From Bradyrhizobium sp. 149 (GTDB lineage Bacteria > Pseudomonadota > Alphaproteobacteria > Rhizobiales > Xanthobacteraceae): 64,000 nt of DNA. The notes beneath the pieces were generated by a model, which was given only the letters and a program-made list of their open reading frames with translations, was not told the origin of the DNA and ran no database searches. This document shows, piece after piece, positions 25,473 through 33,817 of the stretch. The stretch covers positions 182,861 to 246,860 of the forward strand of contig NZ_JADPKK010000015.1 of assembly GCF_023073915.1 (NCBI RefSeq). The letters are read 5' to 3'. The position numbers and the translations under genes are program-made. How positions within the stretch are numbered: position 1 is the first letter of the stretch; every line of letters starts with the position of its first letter.

Positions 25473-26831
25473 TCATATCCAGCTCTGGAAGAGCATCAGC
25501 CGGTTGAAGGTCTGCATCGACGTGCCGACGAAGGCCGCCGAGATCGGCAGCATGGCGGCAAAGCCTGCTGCCGCGACCGCGACATAGGCCCACAGCAGCC
25601 AGCGTGGGAGACCGTCCCGGCGCAGCACGTAGACCAGCGCGAGCGACGCCACGGTCGCGGCCGGCAGATAGTAATAGATGAAACCGAGGGTGCGCGGCAG
25701 CAGCGCCCAGGCGAGCCATGACCCGAAATAGAACCCGGCGATCAGGAACGCATCCCAGCGGCGCGCCACGATGAAGTCGCGCAGCACGACGGCGAGCGCG
25801 AGCAGCGCCGGCCACAGCACCAGGGGATTACCGAGGAAGACGATCGCGGAGACGTTGTCCTCCGCGCCCTTGTCGAACAGGAACCATACCGGACGCGCGA
25901 GCAGCGGCCATGACGGCCACGCGCTCATATAGGTGTGGCCGGCGATCGCGGTCGTGGTGTTGTCGGCGAAGATCCGGCGCTGCGCCTCGATCAAATCCGG
26001 CAGCGACGCTCCGTACAGGGGGACGAAGGCTGCAAGATATGTCATCGCGGGCAGGAGAGTGAAGCAGAGCACGACGTGATGTAATCTGAAGTCGGGCCAG
26101 AGATCGGGCCGGTACCAATCCCCCGGCTTCGCGTCGGCAAACAGCGTGTGCCAGCCCTGCATCAGGCGGATCATCGCGACGATGACGATGCAGATTCCGA
26201 GCGGAAACAGGCCACTCCACTTGCAGGCCGCAGCACAGCCGAACAAGGTGCCGGCAAGCGCGAACAACGCATGGGGAGGATTCTTTCGAAAACCGTGCAT
26301 GAAAGCGGCAATCGCCAGCAGGCCGAAGCCAAGCGCAAAAATGTCGAGCATTGCGATGCGCGCCTGCACGTAGAGCATCTGGTTGCAGCCGGCGATCAGC
26401 GCGGCGGCGATCGCAGGCCCCTGCGCGGCGAACAGCGCGAGGCCGCACAGGTAGACCGCGACGATCGCGAGCGCGCCGAACAATGTCGCGGGATAGCGCC
26501 AGCCCAGCGCATTGTCGCCGAAGGCCGCGATCGAGACCGCGATCAGCTCTTTCCCCAATGGCGGATGCATTGGATTGAGCATCGGTTGCGACATCGCTGG
26601 CGCCAGCATCTGCCGCGTCGCCGGCACGTAATGCACCTCATCGAAGACGAACTTCTCCGGCGTCGTCAGTCCGATCAGCAGCACGAGATGGGTGACCAGG
26701 AAAATCGCGACAGCGATTACTGCGCTCCGCGACACCTTCGGAACCGCGGGCAAGTCGAGCGGCATTTGTGGGGAAGTTTTGCGTGGCAAATTTGCGTCAC
26801 CGCGGACAATAATAGAGATCGCGGTTTTCAT
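25473..26831 (-). CDS. PMT/ArnT-type membrane glycosyltransferase
   Basis: Integral membrane glycosyltransferase of about 452 aa (GT-C fold, dolichyl-phosphate-mannose protein mannosyltransferase family). The first periplasmic loop has FVFDEVHYVPATRQML, whose acidic FDE-type motif matches the catalytic aspartate region of PMT enzymes, and HPPLGKELIAV is the family's HPPLGK signature. About ten or more further helices follow (for example ALFAAQGPAIAAALIAGCNQ). It should move a sugar from a polyprenyl phosphate to a protein or lipid outside the membrane. Starts at 26864, 26840, 26831 or 26765 are all in frame and none has a clear ribosome binding site. Confidence 0.85.
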   Translation of the reverse strand: MKTAISIIVRGDANLPRKTSPQMPLDLPAVPKVSRSAVIAVAIFLVTHLVLLIGLTTPEKFVFDEVHYVPATRQMLAPAMSQPMLNPMHPPLGKELIAVSIAAFGDNALGWRYPATLFGALAIVAVYLCGLALFAAQGPAIAAALIAGCNQMLYVQARIAMLDIFALGFGLLAIAAFMHGFRKNPPHALFALAGTLFGCAAACKWSGLFPLGICIVIVAMIRLMQGWHTLFADAKPGDWYRPDLWPDFRLHHVVLCFTLLPAMTYLAAFVPLYGASLPDLIEAQRRIFADNTTTAIAGHTYMSAWPSWPLLARPVWFLFDKGAEDNVSAIVFLGNPLVLWPALLALAVVLRDFIVARRWDAFLIAGFYFGSWLAWALLPRTLGFIYYYLPAATVASLALVYVLRRDGLPRWLLWAYVAVAAAGFAAMLPISAAFVGTSMQTFNRLMLFQSWI

Positions 26832-26954
26832 TGAACGCATTCTGCCGCAACTGTCACTAAGCATAACGCAGGTCCCGCCCCGCTTGTGATAATTCCGCCA
26901 CATCGCAAGCGTGCGCGATCCGGTACGATCAGGGACACATCGATCGGTTGCGAA

Positions 26955-27656
26955 ATGAATTTGCGTTTCTGGCTTTTCTCTACTCTCTTGTCGGCCGCCT
27001 TGTGCGCGGCGCCTTGCGCCCAGGCGCAGACGCGCGTCGGCGAAGCTGTCGTAATCCAGAACGAAGTGGTGCGCGTGGCTGCGAGCACGACGCCGATCAG
27101 CGTCGGCGACAGCATGCTGCGCGACGAGACCGTGCGCACCGGCGCCGACAGCGCGGCGCGCTTCGTGATGGCCGACAGCACCAATTTGTCGCTCGGCCCG
27201 AGCGCCACGCTCAAGCTCGACCGCACCGTCTTCAACGACGAGCACAGCTATCGCGACGTCGCGATCCGCATGACGACCGGCGCATTCCGTTTCGTCACGG
27301 GGCACTCCGAGAAGACCGCCTACAAGATCACGACGCCGCTCGCAACCATCGGCGTGCGCGGCACCACGCTCGATATCCTGTCCCAGCGTGGCCGCTCGGT
27401 CGTCGTGCTGCAGGACGGCGCCGCCAGCGTCTGCACGGCGAGCTCGCAGTGCGTGCAGCTCACCCAGCCCGGCGACACCGCAATCATCACCTCGACCGGC
27501 GGCAAGGTCTCTATCGGCAAGACCAATACGCCGCCCTGGACGTTTGCCGCCAACTGCGCCGCCAGTGCGGGACTTTGCGCGGTCAACCAATATGCGGACG
27601 CCTCGCCGACCATCACGCCCGCCGTCCAGGACGACGGCATGCTGTGCGGACGCTGA
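26955..27656 (+). CDS. Secreted FecR-domain protein
   Basis: Protein of 233 aa with a signal peptide (MNLRFWLFSTLLSAALCAAP then CAQAQ, cleavage near residue 25). The body is a FecR-type beta domain: VRTGADSAARFVMADSTNLS, then TGAFRFVTGHSEKTAYKITT and TPLATIGVRGTTLDI. There is no anti-sigma N terminus, so it is not a classic FecR signal transducer. Several cysteines in the C-terminal third (CTASSQC, NCAASAGLC, LCGR) suggest disulfides. It is two bases ahead of a beta-barrel gene, and the two are probably coexpressed and may interact in the periplasm. Confidence 0.85.
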   Translation: MNLRFWLFSTLLSAALCAAPCAQAQTRVGEAVVIQNEVVRVAASTTPISVGDSMLRDETVRTGADSAARFVMADSTNLSLGPSATLKLDRTVFNDEHSYRDVAIRMTTGAFRFVTGHSEKTAYKITTPLATIGVRGTTLDILSQRGRSVVVLQDGAASVCTASSQCVQLTQPGDTAIITSTGGKVSIGKTNTPPWTFAANCAASAGLCAVNQYADASPTITPAVQDDGMLCGR

Positions 27657-27658
27657 CG

Positions 27659-28819
27659 ATGACGATATCCACCAACGTCAGGCGCCTCATCCTCGCGAGC
27701 GTGCTGACCGCCGTGGCCGCATTTGCGCTTGTCGCATTCGATGCCCGTCAGGCGACAGCCCAAGGGGTGACGTGCGGGTCCGAGTGCGGAGAGCCGACGC
27801 CCACCCCTTCGCCGACATATTCGCCGACGCCAACCTACAGCCCCTCGCCCTCGCCCAGCCCCTACCCGTCATCGTCGCCGAGCCCTTATCCGTCCTCCTC
27901 GCCGAGCCCGACACCGACACCGACCGGCGCGGATTCCAGCGGCAACTCGATCGGCGGCCTCGCCAACCAGCGCTTCAACCAGATGATCACCAACCGGGTG
28001 CTCGGCACGGTGCTGCTCGGCGTCAACGAGCAGGTCAATTGCAGCGACTGCATCAGCGCGTTCGGGTCCGCCGGCTCGTTCTCGGCCGGCATCCACGGCC
28101 GCAAGCAGCTGACCAGCAATCTGTCGCTGCTCGCCGGCATCGCCTACACGCAGTACAGCGAGGGCGGCTATAACATCACCAGCGCGCCGATCGGCGCGTT
28201 CGCGCTGCGCTATGACTTCACCGACTGGGGCTCGTCGCGCCCGTTCTTCGACATCGGCACGATCCTGACGCCCTGGGAGAAGGCGCGCTACACCCGCAGC
28301 TACAACACCAGCCTCGGCCCGGTGAGCGTCACCAGTTCGACCAACGCCTCGAACTACGCCGTCTACGGCCGCGCCGGCTGGATGAGCCGTGTGTCGCCCC
28401 GCGACGAGGTCGCCGCCTCGATCGAGGTCTGGCAACTCTGGCAGCGGGTCTCGGGCTATACCGACAGCGCGGTGGCGTTCAATCCGTTCGATGCCAGCAT
28501 CGCGACCGGCACCGACCGCACCAACCTGGTCAAGATCGGCGGCCAGTGGACGCGTCTCTACGGCAGCAACATCGAGGCCAACATCAACGGCGGCTGGGTG
28601 CAGTCATTCGCCAGCCACAGCGGCATCGTCGCCACCGTGACCGGCGACGGCATGGTGGTGCCGACCATGGGCAACCAGGGCTGGTTCGAATATGGCGGCC
28701 GGCTTGGCTTCCGCGTGCAGAAGGGCTGGATCGTGGACCTGTTCGCCAACGGCACACTGGGTCCGCAGCCGGTGGGTAACACCATCCATGGCGGCGTGGG
28801 ACTGCGGATCAATTACTAG
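27659..28819 (+). CDS. Outer-membrane beta-barrel protein with Pro/Ser-rich linker
   Basis: Protein of 386 aa. A signal peptide (about 1-35, ending RQATAQG) and a short Cys segment (TCGSECGEPTPTPS) lead into a low-complexity linker of Pro, Ser, Thr and Tyr (about residues 45-90) that contains the repeated unit SPSPYPSS. The remaining 290 residues alternate polar and aromatic residues in the manner of an autotransporter-type barrel and end in GGVGLRINY, an aromatic C-terminal residue as in many outer-membrane barrels. No passenger domain is present, so it is more likely a porin- or surface-display-like barrel. It follows the FecR-domain gene by two bases. Confidence 0.8.
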   Translation: MTISTNVRRLILASVLTAVAAFALVAFDARQATAQGVTCGSECGEPTPTPSPTYSPTPTYSPSPSPSPYPSSSPSPYPSSSPSPTPTPTGADSSGNSIGGLANQRFNQMITNRVLGTVLLGVNEQVNCSDCISAFGSAGSFSAGIHGRKQLTSNLSLLAGIAYTQYSEGGYNITSAPIGAFALRYDFTDWGSSRPFFDIGTILTPWEKARYTRSYNTSLGPVSVTSSTNASNYAVYGRAGWMSRVSPRDEVAASIEVWQLWQRVSGYTDSAVAFNPFDASIATGTDRTNLVKIGGQWTRLYGSNIEANINGGWVQSFASHSGIVATVTGDGMVVPTMGNQGWFEYGGRLGFRVQKGWIVDLFANGTLGPQPVGNTIHGGVGLRINY

Positions 28820-28845
28820 AGGAAGGAGGAGCCACCAACTCCGCT

Positions 28846-28947
28846 GTATGCCCGCGCAGGCGGGCATCCAGTACGCCGCAGCTTCTCCGTATCACGGAGC
28901 TGTCTCTGGGAAACTGGATCGCCCGGACGAAGCCGGGCGATGACAGC
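28846..28947. repeat. Dispersed palindromic element, complete copy
   Basis: ATGCCCGCGCAGGCGGGCAT with following CCAGTA (28849-28874) and ACTGGATCGCCCGGACGAAG followed by CCGGGCGATGACAGC (28913-28947) each form a small hairpin, with a third hairpin (CTCCGT / ACGGAG) between them. This three-stem arrangement is familiar as an intergenic repeat in Bradyrhizobium-like genomes. It lies after the barrel gene. Confidence 0.75.
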
Positions 28948-28972
28948 GAGTGTGTGGTGCGAGCTCACCGCC

Positions 28973-29461
28973 TCACGCCGCCGACTTGCCCTCGAACGCC
29001 CGGCGCAAGGTTTCCACGTCCAGCTTGACCATCTTCATCATGGCCTGCATCGCGCGTGCGGCAGCCGCCTTGTCGGAGCTCGAGAGGAATTCGAACATCA
29101 CCTTCGGCACGACCTGCCATGACACGCCGTAACGGTCGTGCAGCCAGCCGCATTGCTCTTCCTTGCCGCCATGGGCCAGGAAGGCATTCCAGACGCTGTC
29201 GACCTGGGCCTGATCATCGCAATGGATCATCAGCGAGAGCGCATGGGTGTATTCCATCTTCATGCCGCCGTTGAGCGCGACCAGGGGCTGTCCCGCCACC
29301 GTGAACTCGACGACGAGCACGGAGCCTTCCTTGCCGGACGGGTTGTCCGAAACGTTGCGCTGAACGTGCGTGATCTCCGAATTCGGAACGAGCGATACGT
29401 AGAATTTCGCGGCTTCCTCGGCATCGCCGTTGAACCACATGCAGGGAACGACCTTTGACAT
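28973..29461 (-). CDS. VOC superfamily protein, PhnB / 3-demethylubiquinone methyltransferase-like
   Basis: Cytoplasmic protein of 162 aa in the PF06983 group of the vicinal oxygen chelate fold. It begins MSKVVPCMWFNGDAEEAAKF and has the family phrases VAGQPLVALNGG and LMIHCDDQAQVDSVWNAFL, then GKEEQCGWLHDRYGVSWQVVP. The family name is historical; these proteins are not shown to be methyltransferases, and no substrate is known. It is followed upstream by a second VOC gene on the same strand, 42 bases away. Confidence 0.85.
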   Translation of the reverse strand: MSKVVPCMWFNGDAEEAAKFYVSLVPNSEITHVQRNVSDNPSGKEGSVLVVEFTVAGQPLVALNGGMKMEYTHALSLMIHCDDQAQVDSVWNAFLAHGGKEEQCGWLHDRYGVSWQVVPKVMFEFLSSSDKAAAARAMQAMMKMVKLDVETLRRAFEGKSAA

Positions 29462-29503
29462 CTTGAATGCTCCTCGTCAGATTTCTGCTGTTGTCGGCTT
29501 AGA

Positions 29504-29932
29504 TCAGGCGTTCGCCATCTCGGACTGCGCGGCAAAGGCTGCCATGTCCATCCAGTTCACACCCCACATATGGCCGTCCGGATCCTCGAAGCTGCGGCCA
29601 TACATAAAACTGTATTCGTCCTTCGGGCTGGGATCGGCCACCCCGCCCGCTGCCGCGGCCCTGCCGACGATATCGTCGACTTCGGTCCGGCTGTCCGCGG
29701 ACAGGCAGAACAGCGCCTGGTTTGAGTTCTTTGCATCCGAGATCGGTTTCGGCGTGAACTGCCGGAATTTGTCGTGGGTCAGGAGCATGGCGAAAATGGT
29801 CTCGGAGAAAACCATGCAGCTCGCCGTTTCGTCGCAGAATTGCGGATTCCTGACCGCGCCAACCGCCTCGTAAAAGGCGGTGGCGCGCTTGAGGTCGGTC
29901 ACCGGCAGATTGACGAAGATCATCTTGGGCAT
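29504..29932 (-). CDS. VOC family protein (glyoxalase/bleomycin-resistance-like)
   Basis: Protein of 142 aa. It starts MPKMIFVNLPVTDLKRATAF, the common N terminus of single-domain glyoxalase-like proteins, and ends with SFEDPDGHMWGVNWMDMAAF, where the metal-ligand region of the second half lies. AAGGAG eight bases before the ATG at 29932 fixes the start. It is paired with the PhnB-like VOC gene downstream. A specific reaction cannot be assigned. Confidence 0.85.
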   Translation of the reverse strand: MPKMIFVNLPVTDLKRATAFYEAVGAVRNPQFCDETASCMVFSETIFAMLLTHDKFRQFTPKPISDAKNSNQALFCLSADSRTEVDDIVGRAAAAGGVADPSPKDEYSFMYGRSFEDPDGHMWGVNWMDMAAFAAQSEMANA

Positions 29933-30064
29933 CGAAAGCTCCTTGGGCGGGGTTCTGCCCAAGGACGGATGGCCCGGCGGCCACCCGACATCGCTTCCGG
30001 ATATTTTTCGCTCCCTAACCTGCGGGGTTCTATCGCATCGCTCCCCGCCCGGTCTTGGGCAGCC

Positions 30065-30577
30065 TCACGTCTTCTCGTTCGGATCGCGGTGAATGGGATC
30101 GACCCACAGCACGGTCTCGGGCTTCTCGACCGGCTCGATGTCGAGGTTGATCGCGACTGCCTCACCGTCGCTGCGCACCAGCACGCATTCCAGCACCTCG
30201 TCCGGGCTGGCATTGATCTCCTGATGCGGCACGTAGGGCGGGACGAAAATGAAGTCGCCGGGGCCGGCCTCCGCGGTGAATTGCAGGCTCTCGCCCCAGC
30301 GCATCCGCGCCTTGCCCTTCACCACGTAGATGACACTTTCGAGGTGGCCGTGGTGATGCGCCCCGGTCTTGGCGTCGGGCTTGATGCTGACCGTACCCGC
30401 CCACAATTTCTGCGCCCCGACGCGCGCGAAATTGATCGCAGCCGCGCGGTCCATGCCCGCCGTCGACGGAACGTTGGTATCGAGCTGGTTGCCGGGAATG
30501 ACGCGCACGCCGTCATGTTTCCAGCGATCATCGTGATCGTGGTCATGATGGAAATGCGAATGGTCATGGCCGGTCAT
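30065..30577 (-). CDS. Cupin-domain protein with His-rich N terminus
   Basis: Protein of 170 aa. The first residues (MTGHDHSHFHHDHDHDDRWK) are a histidine/aspartate-rich metal-binding tail. The cupin core has motif 1 as TGAHHHGHLESVIYVVKGKA and motif 2 as FIFVPPYVPHQEINASPDE, which together supply the usual His/Glu metal ligands. It is probably a metal-dependent or sensing protein of the cytoplasm; no partner is adjacent. The ATG at 30577 is preceded by an AGAAAG stretch; an upstream extension is not supported. Confidence 0.82.
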   Translation of the reverse strand: MTGHDHSHFHHDHDHDDRWKHDGVRVIPGNQLDTNVPSTAGMDRAAAINFARVGAQKLWAGTVSIKPDAKTGAHHHGHLESVIYVVKGKARMRWGESLQFTAEAGPGDFIFVPPYVPHQEINASPDEVLECVLVRSDGEAVAINLDIEPVEKPETVLWVDPIHRDPNEKT

Positions 30578-30705
30578 GGGACTTGCTTTCTGTTGGTTCC
30601 ATGCGCGGCAAACTAACCCAAAGCCGCGTCTGCAAGCCATACCAAAATCGGAACCCTCATAGCCGTCGAACGTTGTCTCAGTGAGCAAACCTCAAGGAGA
30701 GTTCG

Positions 30706-30924
30706 ATGGGTAGCACGACCGACAAAATCAAGGGCGCCGCCAACGAGGGAATGGGCAAGGCCAAGCAGGGCATCGGCGAAGCCACCGGGTCCGACCGCAT
30801 GAAAGGCGAAGGCGCAGTCCAGGAAGTGAAGGGCAAGGGCCAGCAGGCCATGGGCGATGCCAAGGAGGCCGCAAAGGACGCGGTCGATCGCGCCGCGGCT
30901 GCGGCGAAGCGGGGGACGGAGTAG
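30706..30924 (+). CDS. CsbD family stress-response protein
   Basis: Small hydrophilic protein of 72 aa. The start [20 protein letters not shown] and the repeated KxEGAxQEVKGKxQQAxGDAKEA pattern are those of CsbD proteins, which are induced by general stress in many bacteria and have no known biochemical activity. AAGGAG precedes the ATG by seven bases. A strong terminator lies 38 bases after the stop. Confidence 0.93.
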   Translation: MGSTTDKIKGAANEGMGKAKQGIGEATGSDRMKGEGAVQEVKGKGQQAMGDAKEAAKDAVDRAAAAAKRGTE

Positions 30925-30961
30925 CACGTCCAGCATCGAGACAAACAAGACTGAAAGCGAA

Positions 30962-30988
30962 AAGACCGGCCGAAAGGCCGGTCTTTTT
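30962..30988. terminator. Bidirectional intrinsic terminator
   Basis: A perfect 10-base stem AAGACCGGCC / GGCCGGTCTT (30962-30971 and 30976-30985) with a GAAA loop, followed by TTT on the plus strand and by TTTTCGCTTTC on the minus strand when read outward. It serves csbD on the plus strand and the convergent FKBP gene (stop at 30999) on the minus strand. Confidence 0.92.
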
Positions 30989-30998
30989 GTTTGCGGGC

Positions 30999-31463
30999 TT
31001 ACTTCACCCCGAGCAATTCCACGTCGAACATCAGCGTCGCGTTCGGCGGGATCACGCCGCCTGCCCCTCTGGCGCCATAGCCGAGCTGCGGTGGAATGAT
31101 CAGTGTACGCTTGCCGCCGACCTTCATGGAGGCAACACCCTCGTCCCAGCCGGCGATGACGCGGCCCTTGCCGATCGGGAATTCGAACGGCTCGTTGCGG
31201 TCGACCGACGAGTCGAATTTCTTGCCCTTCTGGCCGTTCTCGTAGAGCCAGCCGGTGTAGTGCATCACGCAGATCTGGCCGGGTTTTGGCGAAGCGCCGG
31301 TGCCGGCGACGCTATCCGTGATCTGCAAACCTGAAGCTGTGGTCATGGTCTTTCCTGCGGTCTGGGCCGAGGCCGTGGTGGAAACGAAATCGGACACGCC
31401 GGCGATCACGGTGATCGCGAGTGCCGACATGATGGCGAGGAGCACGCGCTGAAAACGCTGCAT
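30999..31463 (-). CDS. FKBP-type peptidyl-prolyl isomerase, secreted
   Basis: Protein of 154 aa. A signal peptide ([20 protein letters not shown], to about residue 33, ASAQ) precedes one FKBP domain: [59 protein letters not shown] and [20 protein letters not shown], all canonical. It should act as a periplasmic folding catalyst. AAGG precedes the ATG by six bases. The protein is monodomain and complete. Confidence 0.93.
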   Translation of the reverse strand: MQRFQRVLLAIMSALAITVIAGVSDFVSTTASAQTAGKTMTTASGLQITDSVAGTGASPKPGQICVMHYTGWLYENGQKGKKFDSSVDRNEPFEFPIGKGRVIAGWDEGVASMKVGGKRTLIIPPQLGYGARGAGGVIPPNATLMFDVELLGVK

Positions 31464-31523
31464 AAGACACCTTACGTTCGAGGCGGAAGGGGTCTAGCGC
31501 AACGGCGACGCCGTTTCCACCCC

Positions 31524-33815
31524 TCAGGCCTCGATATTTTCCAGCCGCACCGGCAGCTTGCGGATGCGCTGGCCCGTAGCGTGATAGATCGCATTGCAGA
31601 TCGCCGCATTGGTGCCGACATTGGCGAGTTCGCCGAGGCCCTTCACGCCTGCCGGGTTGATGTGATCGTCCTGCTCGGAAAGCAGGATTACCTCGACACC
31701 GGGCACGTCGGCATTCACGGGCACGAGATAGTCGGCAAGATTGTCGTTGACGTAACGCGCATTGCGCTGGTCGATCTCGGTGGCCTCCAGCAGCGCCGAG
31801 GACATGCCCCAGATCAGGCCGCCCATGAGCTGGCTGCGCGCCGTGCGTGGATTCATGATGCGGCCCGCCGCGAACGCTCCCACCAGCCGCGGCGCACGGA
31901 TTTCATGGGTAAAGCGGTTGACGCGGACCTCGACGAACTCGGCACCGAAGGCGTAGGCGATCTTGTCCTTCATCTGATGGCCGCCGACGAGCCGCGCGTG
32001 CCCGCTGTGCATGGCCATGAAGGAATCCAGCGGCGCGCCTTCGGGCTTCCACTCGCCATATTCCTCGACGATGCCGACACCGAGCGCGTCGAAGGCCTTC
32101 TCGATATCGAGCGGACGATCGCTCTTCGCCGCCTGTGTGCTCGGCGCCTGACTGATGCCGACAGTCTCCTTGGCCTTATCGGCGAGGCTGTCGCTCGGCA
32201 TCACGGCCTTGAACAGCCTTTGTCGAATCTGATCGCACACCATCATCACCGCCGAGCAGGTGCTTGCGGTCGAGTTCGAGCCGCCGGCAACCGGCGCCGG
32301 CGGCAGGTCGCTGTCGCCCACGAAGACCGCGACTTTTTCCAAGGGCACGCCGAGCCGCTCAGCCGCGGTCTGGGCGATGACGGTATACGCACCGGTGCCG
32401 ATCTCGTGACCGGCGATCTCGACCCGGGTACGACCGTCGCGCTGGAGGCGGACCCGCGCGGCAGACGGCGCCATCTGCGTCGGATAGCAGGTGGCGGCAC
32501 AGCCATAGCCGATCAGCCAGTCGCCGTCCGACACCGATTTCGGCTGTGGCGAACGCTGCGACCAGCCGAACGCCTTGGCGGCCTCATCAAAGCACGCCAT
32601 CAATGACCGCGACGTATAGGGCTTGCCGCCGATCGGCTCGACATTGGTGTCGTTGATGCGGCGGAGCTCGACCGGGTCCATGTTCAGCTTCACCGCGAGC
32701 TCGTCCATCGCGCTCTCCAGCGCGAAGAGATACGGCACCTCCGGCGGTGAGCGCATGAAGCCCGGCGTGTTGCGGTCGGCGCGCACGATCGACACCAGAC
32801 TGGCGACGTTCGGGCAGGCGTAGAGCCGCGTCGTCGTCTTGGTGCCGCCGACGCAATAGGCATCCGGACGCGACGAAACCTCCGCGCCGTCGTGCCTCAA
32901 AGCCACCAGTCTGCCGTCCCGACCAGCGCCAAGCCTGATCTCATGGCGCGTCTCGGCGCGGTAAGTCGCGATGGTGAAACCCTGATCGCGGGTCGGTACC
33001 AGTTTGATCGGCCGGTTCAGGCGCTTGGCAATGCCGGCGATGATGGCGGTCCGCGGGGTCATCGAACCGCGCGAGCCAAAGCCACCGCCGACATAGGGAT
33101 TGACGACACGGACCTTGTCGGCGTCGATGCCGAGCTGCTCGGCGACGCCGTTCTTTAAGCCATAGACATACTGGCTGCCCTCATAGATGACGAGGTTGTC
33201 GCCCATCCAGGCGCAGCTCGTCGTAAACAGCTCCATCGGGTTGTGGTGCTGGGCCGGCGTGTCATAGGAGGCGGTGAGCTTGACCTCCGCGGCGTCGAAC
33301 GCCCTGGCGAAATCGCCGACCTCCGCGTCTTCCTTGAACTGCGCGTTCTGTCCCTTTGCCGCTGCCGCGGTGGTCCCCGGCGAATCGAAGCTCGCACTCG
33401 GCGCCACGGCCGTGTAGCTGACCTTGACGCGATTGGCGGCCTCGCGCGCCGCCTCGTAGCTCTCGGCGATGACGACGGCGATGATCTGGCCGTCGTGGGC
33501 GATGTCGACCGATTTCAGCGGCTGGATCGTGGTGCCGGCATAACCGCCATTGCTGAACAGTTTCGACTCCTTCAGCTTCGGAGCGTTCTCGTGCGTGACG
33601 ATGTCGATCACGCCGCGGACACTCCTGGCATCGTCCAGATCGAAACTGTCGATGCGGCCCTTGGCGATGGCGCTGGTGACCAGGAATGCGTAGGCCGGAT
33701 TGTCGAGCGGCATGTCGGACGCATATGTCGCCCGGCCCGTGACCTTTGCGGCGGCGTCATAGCGCGGCACGGGCTGGCCCATGTTTGCTTTCGGCTCGGG
33801 AGCTGCAGCAGTCAT
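31524..33815 (-). CDS. paoC: Aldehyde oxidoreductase, molybdenum-binding subunit (PaoC-like)
   Basis: Large subunit (763 aa) of a xanthine-oxidase-family enzyme that oxidises aldehydes to acids with molybdenum cofactor. Cofactor contacts are seen in NPYVGGGFGSRG and AGHEIGTGAYTVIAQ, and the catalytic glutamate is in GVKGLGELANVGTNAA near the C terminus. The order FeS-FAD-Mo and the 4Fe-4S insert in the FAD subunit match E. coli PaoABC (YagTSR), a periplasmic enzyme. The ATG at 33815 has GGAG eight bases upstream; the ATG at 33821 overlaps the upstream stop but has a poor spacing. No PaoD/XdhC chaperone gene is in the window. Confidence 0.9.
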   Translation of the reverse strand: MTAAAPEPKANMGQPVPRYDAAAKVTGRATYASDMPLDNPAYAFLVTSAIAKGRIDSFDLDDARSVRGVIDIVTHENAPKLKESKLFSNGGYAGTTIQPLKSVDIAHDGQIIAVVIAESYEAAREAANRVKVSYTAVAPSASFDSPGTTAAAAKGQNAQFKEDAEVGDFARAFDAAEVKLTASYDTPAQHHNPMELFTTSCAWMGDNLVIYEGSQYVYGLKNGVAEQLGIDADKVRVVNPYVGGGFGSRGSMTPRTAIIAGIAKRLNRPIKLVPTRDQGFTIATYRAETRHEIRLGAGRDGRLVALRHDGAEVSSRPDAYCVGGTKTTTRLYACPNVASLVSIVRADRNTPGFMRSPPEVPYLFALESAMDELAVKLNMDPVELRRINDTNVEPIGGKPYTSRSLMACFDEAAKAFGWSQRSPQPKSVSDGDWLIGYGCAATCYPTQMAPSAARVRLQRDGRTRVEIAGHEIGTGAYTVIAQTAAERLGVPLEKVAVFVGDSDLPPAPVAGGSNSTASTCSAVMMVCDQIRQRLFKAVMPSDSLADKAKETVGISQAPSTQAAKSDRPLDIEKAFDALGVGIVEEYGEWKPEGAPLDSFMAMHSGHARLVGGHQMKDKIAYAFGAEFVEVRVNRFTHEIRAPRLVGAFAAGRIMNPRTARSQLMGGLIWGMSSALLEATEIDQRNARYVNDNLADYLVPVNADVPGVEVILLSEQDDHINPAGVKGLGELANVGTNAAICNAIYHATGQRIRKLPVRLENIEA

Positions 33816-33817
33816 GA

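Noticed and set aside
26832..27590. Extended minus-strand N terminus of the glycosyltransferase
   Set aside because: The extension is antisense to the FecR-domain gene, contains no membrane segments and no export signal, and no relative needs it.
27788..27935. Possible CRISPR or satellite array in the Pro/Ser-coding stretch
   Set aside because: The short repeated units are codons of a Pro/Ser/Thr/Tyr linker in frame with a barrel protein; there are no spacers of constant length.
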